The notes beneath the pieces are model-generated. The model was given only the letters and a program-made list of their open reading frames with translations, was not told where the DNA came from and made no database searches. Of a DNA stretch of 64,000 nt, positions 1 through 9,254 are shown one piece after another. How positions within the stretch are numbered: the first letter of the stretch is position 1; every line of letters begins with the position of its first letter. Origin of the DNA: Rhodococcoides fascians NBRC 12155 = LMG 3623 (lineage in GTDB: Bacteria; Actinomycetota; Actinomycetes; Mycobacteriales; Mycobacteriaceae); contig NZ_BCWW01000006.1 of NCBI RefSeq assembly GCF_001894785.1, positions 186,001-250,000 on the forward strand, written 5' to 3'. Made by a program: the position numbers and the translations under genes.

Positions 1-52
1 GAAGGCGGCCGTGCTCGACGACACCGTGCTCCAACCACCTCACGCGCTCCAC
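1..52 (-). CDS. Possible 5' end of an unidentified gene, cut by the window edge
   Basis: On the minus strand a GTG at position 52 follows a purine-rich GGGAGG run and opens a frame (MERVRWLEHGVVEHGRL) that stays open to the window edge. Only 17 codons are visible, so no family can be named and the frame could be chance in this GC-rich DNA. A second GTG at 43 in the same frame is an alternative start. Positions 53-150, up to the tex stop codon, show no convincing gene or hairpin. Confidence 0.2.
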   Translation of the reverse strand, partial: MERVRWLEHGVVEHGRL

Positions 53-150
53 GTCCCTCCCGCCGCACGCCCGAAACAACGGCTATCGCCGAATCAGCCT
101 ATTCTCGTTCTTCGCCGCCGGGGTCGGCATCGACCGGGAAAGTCCGAGCG

Positions 151-2499
151 CTACTTCCCGAAGCCCGCTTTGCGCAACGCGTCGGCCATGGAACCTGCCG
201 CAGGCGTTGCTGCTTGGCCGCCGCGTCGGTCGCGTTGCGGGCGGTTGCCCTGGCCGCCATTGCTCTGACGGCCGTTGCCCTTGCTCGAGGACGTACCGCG
301 GGAGCGGTCACCCTGCTGCCCACGAGGTGCGTCCTTGCCACCGCTCGCACCGGGCTCGTCGTCCAACCGCAGACTCAGGCCGATGCGCTGACGTGGGATG
401 TCGACCTCCATCACCTTGACCCGCACCACATCGCCGGATTTGACGACCTCACGCGGGTCCTTGACGAAGTTGTGCGACATCGCAGAGACGTGAACGAGTC
501 CGTCCTGATGCACGCCGACGTCGACGAAAGCACCGAACGCCGCCACGTTGGTCACGACACCTTCGAGCGTCATCCCCGGCTTCAGGTCGGCGACCTTCTC
601 GATACCGGCTGCGAAAGTAGCGGTCTTGAACTCCGGACGCGGATCGCGTCCAGGCTTCTCCAGCTCGGAGATGATGTCGGTGACAGTGGGCAGCCCGAAT
701 CGTTCGTCGACGAATTCCGCGGGGTCGAGGCGGCGCAGGAGTGCGGTGTTGCCCACCACCTCGCGCACGCCCACGCCCGCCTTGCCGACGATGCGGCGCA
801 CGACGGGATAGGCCTCCGGGTGCACGCTGGAGCGGTCGAGTGGATCCTCTCCCCCGGAGATGCGCAGGAACCCGGCGCACTGCTCGAAAGCCTTGGGACC
901 CAAGCGCGGTACGTCCTTGAGGGTGCTACGGCTGGAGAACGGACCGTTCTGGTCGCGGTGCGCCACGATGCTCTCGGCGAGCGAACCGGCGATACCGGAG
1001 ACCCTCGACAGCAAGGGCACCGACGCTGTGTTGACGTCGACACCCACCGCGTTCACCGCATCCTCGACCACAGCCCCGAGAGAACGGGCGAGCAGCGTTT
1101 CGGAGATGTCGTGCTGGTACTGGCCGACACCGATGGACTTGGGGTCGATCTTGACCAGCTCGGCCAACGGATCCTGCAGCCTGCGAGCGATCGAGACCGC
1201 GCCGCGGATGGAGACGTCGAGTTCGGGCAGCTCACTCGAGGCGTACGCCGACGCCGAGTAGACCGAGGCACCCGCCTCGGACACCACCACCTTGGTCAAA
1301 TTCGCCGCCGGGAATTTTGCAATCAATTCTGCTGCTAAAGAATCGGTTTCGCGTGAGGCCGTACCGTTTCCGATGGCGATGAGCTCCACCTTGTGCTTGG
1401 CCGCGAGCCCGGCGAGTGTGGCCACGGCCTGGTCCCACTTGCCCTGCGGCTTGTGGGGATAGATCGTGTCGTAGTCGACGACCTTGCCGGTGGCGTCGAC
1501 GATCGCCACCTTGGTTCCGGTGCGAAAGCCGGGGTCGAGTCCCATCGTGGTGCGGTTTCCGGCGGGTGCAGCCAACAGGAGGTCTTTGAGGTTGCTCGCG
1601 AACACGTCCACGGCGTCCTTCTCGGCCGACTGGCGCAGTCTCATGCGCGTATCGAGTGAGACGGTGACCAGCATCTTGGTGCGCCATGCCCAGCGAACGG
1701 TATCGAGCAGCCACTTGTCGGCCGGGCGGCCGCGATCTGCGATTCCGAACTTGGTGGCGATACGCCCCTCGTAGACACTGGGCACACCGGGAGTCGGCTC
1801 GTCCCGCTCGGGTTCGAACCCGAGGGACAGAATCTCTTCCTTCTCACCGCGTAGCGTCGCGAGGATGCGATGCGAGGGCAGGCTCGTGAACGGTTCGGAG
1901 AACTCGAAGTAGTCCGAGAATTTCGCGCCTTCCTCCTCTTTTCCCTTGCGCACGGTGGCGACCAGCTTGCCGGAGGTCCACATCAGTTCACGCAGCTCAC
2001 CCACCAGGTCGGCATCCTCGGCGAAACGCTCGACGAGAATTGCTCGTGCCCCGTCGAGCTGCTCCTGATCGAACTGCGCCGGGTCGGTGGACGGATCGGT
2101 GAACAGGGCGTCTGCGACGGGTTCGTGGCCGGCCTCCCGCGCAATCTGTGCCTTCGTCCGGCGCTTGGGCTTGAACGGCAGGTAGATGTCCTCGACGCGG
2201 GCCTTGGTCTCGGCCAGCATCAGCGACTGTTCGAGCGCGTCGTCGAGTTTGCCCTGCGAACGAATCGATTCGATGACGGCATCTCGCCGCTCGTCGAGTT
2301 CTCGGAGGTATCGAAGTCGCTCGTCGAGTTGGCGCAATTGCGCGTCGTCGAGTGTGCCGGTGACCTCCTTGCGGTAGCGCGCGATGAACGGGACCGTGGA
2401 CCCGCCGTCGAGGAGTTCTACAGCGGCACGAACCTGTTCTTCGCGAACATCGAGTTCTTCGGCTATGCGCTTGTTCACAGATTTCAGAGCAGTGGTCAC
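151..2499 (-). CDS. tex: Tex-family RNA-binding protein (S1 domain)
   Basis: A 782-residue protein of the Tex family, cytoplasmic nucleic-acid-binding proteins related to the Spt6 core. Family members bind RNA and affect transcription and stress tolerance; their exact role in actinobacteria is unsettled. The N-terminal helical domain begins at a GTG (MTTALKSVNK). A YqgF/RNase H-like fold follows around residues 315-450, starting near GLDPGFRTG. Helix-hairpin-helix repeats lie near 485-545 and an S1 RNA-binding domain near 640-712 (GMTLEGVV...AFGAFVDVG). The tail after the S1 domain is a Gly/Arg/Ser-rich low-complexity stretch, probably a disordered RNA-binding extension. The gene is divergent from the lipoprotein gene at 2568, with 68 bases between them. 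Length and domain order are complete. Confidence 0.93.
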   Translation of the reverse strand: MTTALKSVNKRIAEELDVREEQVRAAVELLDGGSTVPFIARYRKEVTGTLDDAQLRQLDERLRYLRELDERRDAVIESIRSQGKLDDALEQSLMLAETKARVEDIYLPFKPKRRTKAQIAREAGHEPVADALFTDPSTDPAQFDQEQLDGARAILVERFAEDADLVGELRELMWTSGKLVATVRKGKEEEGAKFSDYFEFSEPFTSLPSHRILATLRGEKEEILSLGFEPERDEPTPGVPSVYEGRIATKFGIADRGRPADKWLLDTVRWAWRTKMLVTVSLDTRMRLRQSAEKDAVDVFASNLKDLLLAAPAGNRTTMGLDPGFRTGTKVAIVDATGKVVDYDTIYPHKPQGKWDQAVATLAGLAAKHKVELIAIGNGTASRETDSLAAELIAKFPAANLTKVVVSEAGASVYSASAYASSELPELDVSIRGAVSIARRLQDPLAELVKIDPKSIGVGQYQHDISETLLARSLGAVVEDAVNAVGVDVNTASVPLLSRVSGIAGSLAESIVAHRDQNGPFSSRSTLKDVPRLGPKAFEQCAGFLRISGGEDPLDRSSVHPEAYPVVRRIVGKAGVGVREVVGNTALLRRLDPAEFVDERFGLPTVTDIISELEKPGRDPRPEFKTATFAAGIEKVADLKPGMTLEGVVTNVAAFGAFVDVGVHQDGLVHVSAMSHNFVKDPREVVKSGDVVRVKVMEVDIPRQRIGLSLRLDDEPGASGGKDAPRGQQGDRSRGTSSSKGNGRQSNGGQGNRPQRDRRGGQAATPAAGSMADALRKAGFGK

Positions 2500-2567
2500 G
2501 GCGATGGACCCTACCGCTAGTGTGGGACAGGTCGGTCAGCGGTTCTATGTGCGGGAGAGTTCTGTAG

Positions 2568-3524
2568 ATGGTCAGGGGGGCTCGGTTACTGACCGCCACC
2601 TGCGCCGCACTGTTGGTCCTGAGCGCGTGCTCCGTACCGCCCGATGATCAGGCCGGCGATCCCGGTGGCAGGGATTCGGCCGAGACATCGGCATCACCGT
2701 TCCCGGATATCCAGAAGGTCGACGGCGTGGCCTTGGAAGCGCGTATTCCGATGGCGGTGGAATCGGCGCAAGCCCGAGGTGCCGATGTGAACTTCGCGTT
2801 GCTGGATCGAGAGACCGGTTCCTACTACAGCAGCGATGCCGACGAGCCGATCGAAACGGCGTCGGTCTCCAAGCTCTTCATTGCCGACGAGGTGATGTTC
2901 GAGGCGCAGTCGCAGAACCGCCCCGTCTCCGCCGACGAGCTGGCCACGATGACCAGCATGCTCGAGTTCTCCGACGACAATGCCGCATACACGCTCTGGT
3001 ATCGATACGGTTCGTCCGAGATCGTCCGCGCAGTCGCGGCGCGATATGCCCTGAGGAACACCGACGCTCCCGGCGACGACCAGTGGTACAACACGGAAAC
3101 GACTCCCAGTGACCTGGTCGGCTACTACGCCGGGCTGCTGAACGGCAGCGGCGGCCTGACCACCGCGTCGACCGACATCATCATCGGAATGCTGCGACGC
3201 TCGGCCCCCGTAGCTGCCGACGGCTACAAGCAACACTTCGGGATCGTCGACGGCTTACCTGGCGAGACCGTGCATGCAGTCAAGCAGGGCTGGATGTGCT
3301 GCGTGTCCGATCGGTGGGTCCATCTGTCGACGGGAACCATCGGCGCGGACAATCGCTACGTACTGGCCCTGTCGTCCCGTGAAGACATCTTCTACGCCGA
3401 CGACATGGAAAGTTACCCGGACACGGCCGTCGTCGACGTGAGCGACGACGCCAGCGCACTGCACGCACGGGACACCCTGACCGGCTTCGTGTCGATGTTG
3501 TTCCCCGACGGCAGAATCAGCTGA
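2568..3524 (+). CDS. lppW: LppW-like lipoprotein with class A beta-lactamase-like fold
   Basis: A 318-residue exported lipoprotein. The signal peptide ends in a lipobox LSAC with the lipidated Cys at residue 21. The mature part resembles the serine beta-lactamase/DD-peptidase fold: SVSK (99-102) fits the SxxK motif, SDDN (135-138) the SDN loop, and VKQGW near 230 stands where KTG is expected. The substitution at KTG and the absence of a classical omega-loop Glu motif argue against real beta-lactamase activity. Gene order (lipoprotein, then convergent trmD) and length match mycobacterial LppW (Rv2905), whose function is not established. It is likely a cell-surface protein acting on, or derived from enzymes of, peptidoglycan. 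The stop lies 5 bases from the convergent trmD stop. Confidence 0.85.
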   Translation: MVRGARLLTATCAALLVLSACSVPPDDQAGDPGGRDSAETSASPFPDIQKVDGVALEARIPMAVESAQARGADVNFALLDRETGSYYSSDADEPIETASVSKLFIADEVMFEAQSQNRPVSADELATMTSMLEFSDDNAAYTLWYRYGSSEIVRAVAARYALRNTDAPGDDQWYNTETTPSDLVGYYAGLLNGSGGLTTASTDIIIGMLRRSAPVAADGYKQHFGIVDGLPGETVHAVKQGWMCCVSDRWVHLSTGTIGADNRYVLALSSREDIFYADDMESYPDTAVVDVSDDASALHARDTLTGFVSMLFPDGRIS

Positions 3525-3529
3525 AAACG

Positions 3530-4210
3530 TCAGTCCGTCAGTAGATCCGGGCGTCGGTCCGCTGTTCTGCGCAGAGATTGTTCTCGACGCCAGGCGGCGA
3601 TCTTCGCGTGGTCGCCGGACAACAGAATCTCGGGGACGTCGAGTTCTCGCCATCGGGCCGGCCGGGTGTAACTCGGACCTTCCAGCAGCCCATCGGAGAA
3701 CGAATCCTCTTGGTGCGACTGCTGATTGCCGAGTACGCCCGGCATCAATCTGACGACGGCCTCGGCCATGACCAGTACTGCCGCCTCGCCGCCGATGAGA
3801 ACGTAGTCTCCGATGCTGACTTCCTCGACCCGAACGCGGCGTGCGGCGTCGTCGAACACGCGTTGATCGATGCCTTCGTAGCGACCGCACGCGAACACGA
3901 GATGCTGTTCGGTGGACCATCTTTCGGCCGTACGTTGTGTGAACGGCACCCCTGCGGGAGTGGGGACGACGAGGAGCGACTCCTCGGTCAGCACGTGGTC
4001 GAGTGCGTCACCCCAGACGGTCGGCTTCATGACCATTCCCGGCCCGCCGCCGTATGGGGAATCGTCGACGGCCTTGTGCACGTCGTGGGTCCAGGAGCGC
4101 AGGTCGTGAACGTCCACCGATACCAGCCCGCGATCGATCGCCTTACCGAGCAGAGCAGTACGCAGTGGGGTGAGGTATTCCGGGAAGATGGTGACGACGT
4201 CGAGGCGCAC
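3530..4210 (-). CDS. trmD: tRNA (guanine-N1)-methyltransferase TrmD
   Basis: A 226-residue SPOUT-class enzyme that methylates N1 of G37 in tRNAs with a G at position 36, using S-adenosylmethionine, and so prevents +1 frameshifting. The family signatures are present: GRYEGID at 109-115 and the trefoil-knot SAM-binding segment IGDYVLIGGE at 133-142. The N-terminus MRLDVVTIFPEY is typical. It is the last gene of the rpsP-khpA-rimM-trmD operon, starting 3 bases after the rimM stop, which implies coupled translation. Length is normal for the family. The gene is convergent with the lipoprotein gene upstream of 3524. Confidence 0.97.
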   Translation of the reverse strand: MRLDVVTIFPEYLTPLRTALLGKAIDRGLVSVDVHDLRSWTHDVHKAVDDSPYGGGPGMVMKPTVWGDALDHVLTEESLLVVPTPAGVPFTQRTAERWSTEQHLVFACGRYEGIDQRVFDDAARRVRVEEVSIGDYVLIGGEAAVLVMAEAVVRLMPGVLGNQQSHQEDSFSDGLLEGPSYTRPARWRELDVPEILLSGDHAKIAAWRREQSLRRTADRRPDLLTD

Positions 4211-4213
4211 GAA

Positions 4214-4753
4214 CTACTCCGGATCCAGCAAGCCCTCGGGCGGATCGATCTCGATTGTCTTGTCTGCCAACGACACAGAGGTCACGATGGCCGAGACGAA
4301 AGGTACGAGTATCTCGGAACGACCGGATTCCTCGTCAGCACTCGGCGTGATGGACAGCAGTTCGCCTGCTGCCGAGTGCAGGACCTCGCGGACGGTACCG
4401 ACGACCGAACCGTCGGTGAGTACCACGGTGAGGCCTTCGAGTTCGTGATCGTAGAACTCGTCCGGATCGTCGGACGGCGGGAGATCGGTGGATTCGACGA
4501 CGAAGAGAATCCCGCGCAGTTCGTCCGCTGCGGTCTTGTCGTCGATGCCGTTCAGACGCAGCAGAAGCCGCCCGGAGTGTTCCCGGACGGCGTCCACCGT
4601 GTGTGTCACGGGCTGTGCATTCGATCGTGGCTTGCGGCCACGCAGAACAGTGCCGACGGCGAATCTGTCGTCGGGGTCGTCGGTGCGAACCTCGACAACC
4701 ACTTCACCTTTGATGCCGTGCGACTTGGCGACACGACCGATGACCAGCTCCAT
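4214..4753 (-). CDS. rimM: 16S rRNA processing protein RimM
   Basis: A 179-residue ribosome maturation factor that binds ribosomal protein S19 and the 30S head during late assembly. It has the two expected parts: an N-terminal RimM beta-barrel beginning [17 protein letters not shown], and a C-terminal PRC-barrel (DHELEGLTV onward). It lies between khpA (15 bases upstream) and trmD (3 bases downstream), the usual bacterial arrangement that ties ribosome assembly to tRNA modification. Nothing unusual is seen in the sequence. Confidence 0.96.
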   Translation of the reverse strand: MELVIGRVAKSHGIKGEVVVEVRTDDPDDRFAVGTVLRGRKPRSNAQPVTHTVDAVREHSGRLLLRLNGIDDKTAADELRGILFVVESTDLPPSDDPDEFYDHELEGLTVVLTDGSVVGTVREVLHSAAGELLSITPSADEESGRSEILVPFVSAIVTSVSLADKTIEIDPPEGLLDPE

Positions 4754-4768
4754 GATGGGTTACGTGAC

Positions 4769-5011
4769 CTATTGGTCCGTGTCGACGACGTCGACTCGGA
4801 TGCCGCGACCACCGATTCCGGAGACGAGAGTGCGCAGCGCCGTAGCGGTGCGACCACCGCGTCCGATGACCTTGCCCAGGTCGTCGGGGTGCACGTGAAC
4901 TTCCACGGTGCGTCCACGACGGCCGGTGATCATCTCGACGCGAACGTCATCGGGATTGGCGACGATGCCGCGAACGAGATGTTCGACGGCATCGGCGACA
5001 ACGGCACTCAC
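4769..5011 (-). CDS. khpA: KH-domain RNA-binding protein KhpA
   Basis: An 80-residue protein that is essentially one KH domain. The RNA-contacting loop is IGRGG at residues 49-53, followed by RTATALR. Proteins of this family (the Rv2908c/YlqC type) bind RNA and in other bacteria act with KhpB on cell elongation and division; that role is inferred here. The GTG start overlaps the rpsP stop by four bases (GTGA), which fixes the start and points to translational coupling in the rpsP operon. Confidence 0.94.
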   Translation of the reverse strand: MSAVVADAVEHLVRGIVANPDDVRVEMITGRRGRTVEVHVHPDDLGKVIGRGGRTATALRTLVSGIGGRGIRVDVVDTDQ

Positions 5012-5487
5012 TTCTCAGCAGCCTCGGCGGCCGGCGCGTCTGCCGTCTCGGTTGCTGCAGCGTCGGTGGTGTCCGCGGCAGCGGAATCGTCCGACTTCGG
5101 TGCCTTCTTCTTCTTGGCGGTGGTGGCCTCGCCCTGGGGCTCGGAATCCGCCTGCGCCAGCGCAGCGTTGAAGAGGTCGAGCTTGGACGGCTTGGGCTCG
5201 GCGACGCGGAGGGTGCCCTCGGTGCCGGGTAGGCCCTTGAACTTCTGCCAGTCGCCGGTGATCTTCAGCAGTGCCTCGACGGGCTCGGTCGGCTGCGCGC
5301 CGACGCCCAGCCAGTACTGCGCACGCTCGGAGTTGATCTCGATGACGCTGGGGTCCTGCTTGGGCTCGTACGTCCCGATGGTCTCGATTGCACGGCCGTT
5401 ACGGCGGGTGCGGGCGTCGGAAATGACGACGCGGTAATGCGGGGTGCGGATCTTGCCGATACGCATGAGCTTGATCTTGACGGCCAT
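5008..5487 (-). CDS. rpsP: 30S ribosomal protein S16
   Basis: A 159-residue S16 of the small ribosomal subunit. The conserved core is residues 1-90 ([33 protein letters not shown]). After about residue 115 there is an Ala/Asp/Lys-rich tail ([10 protein letters not shown] and further) that is common in actinobacterial S16 and much longer than in Escherichia coli, where S16 is about 82 residues. It is the first gene of the operon with khpA, rimM and trmD. The leader contains a perfect 8-bp hairpin at 5532-5552. Confidence 0.97.
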   Translation of the reverse strand: MAVKIKLMRIGKIRTPHYRVVISDARTRRNGRAIETIGTYEPKQDPSVIEINSERAQYWLGVGAQPTEPVEALLKITGDWQKFKGLPGTEGTLRVAEPKPSKLDLFNAALAQADSEPQGEATTAKKKKAPKSDDSAAADTTDAAATETADAPAAEAAEK

Positions 5488-5531
5488 GTTCTGGTGAAGC
5501 CTTTCGAGGAGTGGTCACTGCGCAATTCAGC

Positions 5532-5552
5532 GGTTCGCACGGCATGCGAACC
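5532..5552 (-). promoter_or_regulatory. Hairpin in the rpsP leader
   Basis: An 8-bp perfect inverted repeat (GGTTCGCA / TGCGAACC) with a 5-base loop lies 45 bases upstream of the rpsP start. No T-tract follows it, so it is not an obvious intrinsic terminator. It may be a leader structure used for control of the ribosomal protein operon; that is inference. Confidence 0.35.
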
Positions 5553-5619
5553 CGGTTTTGCGTTGGAGTTGTCGTGACCGCCGCGCGGTACGTAACCGGA
5601 GACGGGCGAACAGCGGTCC

Positions 5620-5650
5620 ATTCTGCCAGACGACCACCCGATACCCTCAA
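5620..5650 (-). promoter_or_regulatory. Candidate promoter of the rpsP operon
   Basis: On the minus strand TTGAGG (5650-5645) is followed after 19 bases by CAGAAT (5625-5620), which fits a sigma-A promoter with a long spacer. The resulting leader would be about 130 bases and would include the hairpin at 5532-5552. The call rests on sequence match only. Confidence 0.3.
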
Positions 5651-5658
5651 TCGCCCGG

Positions 5659-6534
5659 TCAGGCCAGCAGAATCACCAAAGCCGGAAAGGTGTTGTTGAC
5701 GGAGTGAGCCGTGGTCGACGCGACGATCGAGCCACTTCTCATTCTCGCGATGCCGATGGCGAGTCCTCCCCACAGCAGGACGACGAAGCGCCACCATTCT
5801 CGGTGCCAGATCGCGAACATCACCGCCGTGATCACCAGGACCACCCAGCGGTTGCCCAGCCACGCCATCGGCATGGGTCGAGTGCGCTTTTCGAGAGCTC
5901 CCCACAACATGCCGCGGAACATCGTTTCTTCGCAGATCGGTGCGCCGATCCAAATCCACACGGCGAAAACGACTTTCCACCCCACGGCGATGTCTGCCAT
6001 ACCGCCCAGCGGTGCCTGATCCTGAAAATCGATACGCGAGAGCAGCACGAGTGCGAGCAGCACTCCACCGACGAGGGCGACTCCGCCCCAGGCCAGACCC
6101 GATCGGATATGACCGACGAGTTCGTGAACGGATCTCGGTAGCCCGAAGTCGACGACGGGGCCGTTGCCCCTCGACATCGTCACCGCCACCGCCAGTCCTG
6201 CGGCGAGCAGGCTCGGGATCATGATCCCCACGACGAACAGCGGCGAGGACTCCGAGGACACGACCAGGCCGAGGAGCAGGAACCCGGCAAGATTGAGGCC
6301 GACCACGAGGGCGGCCGCCGGCAGTCCCCACCGTTGGCCGGGTCTGCGCTCCTCGGCCGCTGCTTCGGCACGCCAGTAGGTCTCGGACAGTCCCGAGCCC
6401 TGCTGTTGCACGTGATTCATCGGTGCCATTCCCGCCCAGCTGGGCCGGTTCACGTCGAATTCCCCCGCGCCTCCTGGTGTGCGGCCGAACTGGTCGGCAT
6501 CGAATCGGTCCGGGCCTTGCCGCGGATCAACCAT
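5659..6534 (-). CDS. CPBP-family intramembrane glutamic endopeptidase
   Basis: A multi-spanning membrane protein (291 residues from ATG 6534) of the CPBP/ABI family, related to Rce1 proteases. The family motifs are present in this numbering: the EE pair at 202-203 with R207 (EETMFR), a His in FAIWHRE near 244, and HSVNN near 277-281. About seven hydrophobic segments follow a roughly 70-residue Pro/Gln-rich cytoplasmic N-terminus. The ATG at 6534 overlaps the amidohydrolase stop by eight bases and is preferred; an in-frame ATG at 6567 would add 11 residues and overlap 41 bases. The substrate is unknown. Confidence 0.88.
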   Translation of the reverse strand: MVDPRQGPDRFDADQFGRTPGGAGEFDVNRPSWAGMAPMNHVQQQGSGLSETYWRAEAAAEERRPGQRWGLPAAALVVGLNLAGFLLLGLVVSSESSPLFVVGIMIPSLLAAGLAVAVTMSRGNGPVVDFGLPRSVHELVGHIRSGLAWGGVALVGGVLLALVLLSRIDFQDQAPLGGMADIAVGWKVVFAVWIWIGAPICEETMFRGMLWGALEKRTRPMPMAWLGNRWVVLVITAVMFAIWHREWWRFVVLLWGGLAIGIARMRSGSIVASTTAHSVNNTFPALVILLA

Positions 6535-7645
6535 CGACGTATCCCGATCCACTCGCGGCGCGTCCACGACGATCGGTCACGCGGCCGCGCAGAATCACCA
6601 GCTCGGGGTTGGACAACACGTCCGCTCCCCCGCGCGGGTCGTCGGAGTACACGACGAGATCGGCGGGCGCACCGTGCTCGAGCCCGCCTCGCCCCAGCCA
6701 CGACCGGGCGTCCCAGCAAGCAGCACCGAGCGCGTCGGTCGGTGACAATCCGACGCGTCCCAGAGCGTCCACCTCGTCGGCGATGCGGCCGTGCGCGATG
6801 GATCCGCCGGCGTCGGTTCCGGCGAAGATCGGGATACCTGCGTCGTGGGCACGGCCGACGGTATCGCCGACTCGCGCATGCAACGCGCGCATGTGCCGGG
6901 CGTAGACCGGGTAGCGGGTGGCCGAGTCCGCGATGCCGGGAAAGGTCTCGATGTTGATCAACGTCGGCACCAACGCTGTCCCGTGCTCGACCATCATCTC
7001 GATGGTCTCGTCGGTCAGGCCGGTGCCGTGTTCGATGCAGTCGATGCCTGCCGCGATCAGTCCGGGGAGCGCGTCTTCCCCGAAGACGTGCGCGGTGACG
7101 CGTGCCCCTTCCGCTTGGGCCGCGGCAATGGCGTCGACGAGGATCGCGTCGTTCCAAAGAGGCCGGAGGTCTCCCACCGAGCGGTCGATCCAGTCACCGA
7201 CGAGCTTGACCCACCCGTCGCCGAATCGCGCCTGTTGCGCGACCGCGTCGGGAAGTTGTGATTCGTCCTCGATGTCGATCGCCAGGCCAGGGATGTATCG
7301 CTTCGGGGAGGCGATGTGCCGCCCCGCTCTGATGATGCGTGGGAGATCGTCGTGTTCGTCCAACGCCCGCGTGTCGACCGGAGATCCCGCGTCACGCAGC
7401 AGCAGAGCCCCGACGCCTCGTTCGGTCTCGGCCTGCGCGATCGACCCGGCCAGGTCGGTGTGTCCTCCGCCGTACTCGATGCCGACATGACAGTGCGCGT
7501 CGACGAGCCCGGGCAGGATCCACCCGCCGTCGTGGATGAAGTCGGCATCGGCGATGGGCTCCGTGGACAGGACGCCCCCGTCGATCCACAGGTCGATCGG
7601 GGACTCGTCCGGCAGCCCGCGTCCCCGCACCCGCAATGCCGACAC
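6527..7645 (-). CDS. Metal-dependent amidohydrolase
   Basis: A 372-residue amidohydrolase-superfamily protein with a TIM barrel. The metal-binding HxH is H51-C-H53 (LVDAHCHVG). Later ligands are plausible at HVFGED near 195, EHGTG near 217 and GTDAGG near 287, and a beta-sandwich surrounds the barrel (APADLVVY near the end). It resembles imidazolonepropionase/prolidase-type members, but the sequence does not fix the substrate. The position next to ffh matches Rv2915c of M. tuberculosis. It ends in an eight-base overlap with the CPBP protease gene. Confidence 0.88.
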   Translation of the reverse strand: MSALRVRGRGLPDESPIDLWIDGGVLSTEPIADADFIHDGGWILPGLVDAHCHVGIEYGGGHTDLAGSIAQAETERGVGALLLRDAGSPVDTRALDEHDDLPRIIRAGRHIASPKRYIPGLAIDIEDESQLPDAVAQQARFGDGWVKLVGDWIDRSVGDLRPLWNDAILVDAIAAAQAEGARVTAHVFGEDALPGLIAAGIDCIEHGTGLTDETIEMMVEHGTALVPTLINIETFPGIADSATRYPVYARHMRALHARVGDTVGRAHDAGIPIFAGTDAGGSIAHGRIADEVDALGRVGLSPTDALGAACWDARSWLGRGGLEHGAPADLVVYSDDPRGGADVLSNPELVILRGRVTDRRGRAASGSGYVDG

Positions 7646-7656
7646 CGCAGGCCCGC

Positions 7657-9216
7657 TTACTTCTTCGGCAGCTTCAGCTGCGAGAGATCGATTCCCTCGA
7701 GTCCCGGCGGCAATTGATCGAGGCCCTTGGGCATCGACGACAGGTCGGGCATTCCGGCAGGCATTCCACCAGGCATTCCGGGGAACCCGCCGCGGATCTT
7801 CGGCTGTGTGGGCCCGCGAGCACCCTTCTTGCCTTTCTTGCCCTTCTTGTTGTTGCGCACCTGCTTTCGCGCACCCGGCATGCCCATCCGACCGGCCATC
7901 GCCGACATCATCTTGCGTGCCTCGAAGAACCGATCGACCAATTGGTTGACGTCGGAGACCTTCACGCCCGAGCCGTTCGCGATCCGCAGCCGTCGAGAGG
8001 CATTGATGATCTTCGGATCGGTGCGCTCCTGCGGCGTCATGCCGCGAATGATCGCCTGCACCCGGTCGAGTTGCTTCTCGTCGACATTGGCCAGTTCTTT
8101 CATCTGGCCCGCGCCGGGCAACATTCCCAACAGATTTCCGATGGGCCCCATCTTGCGAACGGCCATCATCTGCTCGAGGAAGTCGTCGAGCGTGAGCTGG
8201 CCGGAGCCGATCTTGTTGGCGGTGGCCTCGGCCTGCTCGGCGTCGAAGTGCTGCTCGGCCTGCTCGATGAGGCTGAGCACGTCGCCCATGCCGAGGATGC
8301 GACTGGCCATGCGGTCGGGGTGGAAGACGTCGAAATCTTCGAGCTTCTCGCCGGTCGACGCGAACATGATGGGCTGCCCGGTCACCTCGCGCACGCTCAG
8401 TGCTGCGCCGCCGCGGGCATCGCCGTCGAGCTTGGTCAGCACGACGCCGGTGAAGCCGACTCCGTCGCGGAACGCCTCGGCGGTGCTGACGGCGTCCTGG
8501 CCGACCATGGCGTCGAGAACGAACAAGGTTTCGTCCGGCTCGACCGCGTCGCGAATCCCGGCAGCCTGGCTCATCAGCTCGGTGTCGATACCGAGACGGC
8601 CTGCGGTGTCGACGATGACCACGTCGTACTGCTTGCTGCGAGCCTCGGCCACTCCGGCGCGGGCCACCTCGACCGGGTCCGCGGCCGACACGCCGAGCGC
8701 GTTCTCGCCACCGCCGATGGACGTGCCCGGGTGCGGGGCGAACACTGCTGCGCCTGCCCGCTCGCCGACGATCTGGAGCTGACTGACGGCACCGGGACGT
8801 TGCAGGTCACAGGCGACGAGAAGCGGGGTGTGACCCTGACCCTTGAGCCACTTGGCGAGCTTGCCCGCCAAGGTCGTCTTACCGGAACCCTGCAGGCCGG
8901 CCAGCATGATGACGGTGGGCGGGTTCTTGGCGAACACCAGTCTGCGTGTTTCGCCGCCGAGGATGCCGACCAGTTCCTCGTTGACGATCTTGACGACCTG
9001 CTGAGCCGGGTTGAGTGCGCCCGATACTTCGGCACCCTTGGCGCGGACCTTGATGCGGTTGATGAACTCCCGCACGACGGGCAACGCCACGTCCGCCTCG
9101 AGCAGGGCCAGTCGGATCTCGCGGGCTGTGGCGTCGATATCCGCACCGGACAGTCGACCTTTGCCACGCAGGTCCTTGAGAGTCCCGGTCAACCTGTCGG
9201 AAAGGGATTCGAACAC
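7657..9216 (-). CDS. ffh: Signal recognition particle protein Ffh (SRP54)
   Basis: The SRP GTPase binds signal sequences and 4.5S RNA and hands ribosomes to FtsY. Domains: N-terminal four-helix bundle (MFESLSDRL...), then the G domain with the P-loop GLQGSGKTT at 107-115, DTAGR near 192 and TKLDGDARGG near 248, then the methionine-rich M domain from about residue 300. A Gly/Met/Pro-rich tail closes the protein. I place the start at GTG 9216 (519 residues). An AGGAG lies 8 bases before it, whereas the GTG at 9225 overlaps that AGGAG. MFESLSDRL also matches the mycobacterial N-terminus. The partner ftsY is at 14955. Confidence 0.95.
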   Translation of the reverse strand: MFESLSDRLTGTLKDLRGKGRLSGADIDATAREIRLALLEADVALPVVREFINRIKVRAKGAEVSGALNPAQQVVKIVNEELVGILGGETRRLVFAKNPPTVIMLAGLQGSGKTTLAGKLAKWLKGQGHTPLLVACDLQRPGAVSQLQIVGERAGAAVFAPHPGTSIGGGENALGVSAADPVEVARAGVAEARSKQYDVVIVDTAGRLGIDTELMSQAAGIRDAVEPDETLFVLDAMVGQDAVSTAEAFRDGVGFTGVVLTKLDGDARGGAALSVREVTGQPIMFASTGEKLEDFDVFHPDRMASRILGMGDVLSLIEQAEQHFDAEQAEATANKIGSGQLTLDDFLEQMMAVRKMGPIGNLLGMLPGAGQMKELANVDEKQLDRVQAIIRGMTPQERTDPKIINASRRLRIANGSGVKVSDVNQLVDRFFEARKMMSAMAGRMGMPGARKQVRNNKKGKKGKKGARGPTQPKIRGGFPGMPGGMPAGMPDLSSMPKGLDQLPPGLEGIDLSQLKLPKK

Positions 9217-9254
9217 CGATTGCACTCCTGAGCTAGCCGATCACCGAAAACGAG

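Noticed and set aside
2568-3524. Beta-lactamase resistance gene
   Set aside because: KTG is altered and the neighbourhood and length match the LppW lipoprotein family.
3578-5437. A 619-codon open frame on the plus strand across trmD, rimM, khpA and rpsP
   Set aside because: It is the mirror of four well-identified genes in GC-rich DNA and its translation resembles no protein family.
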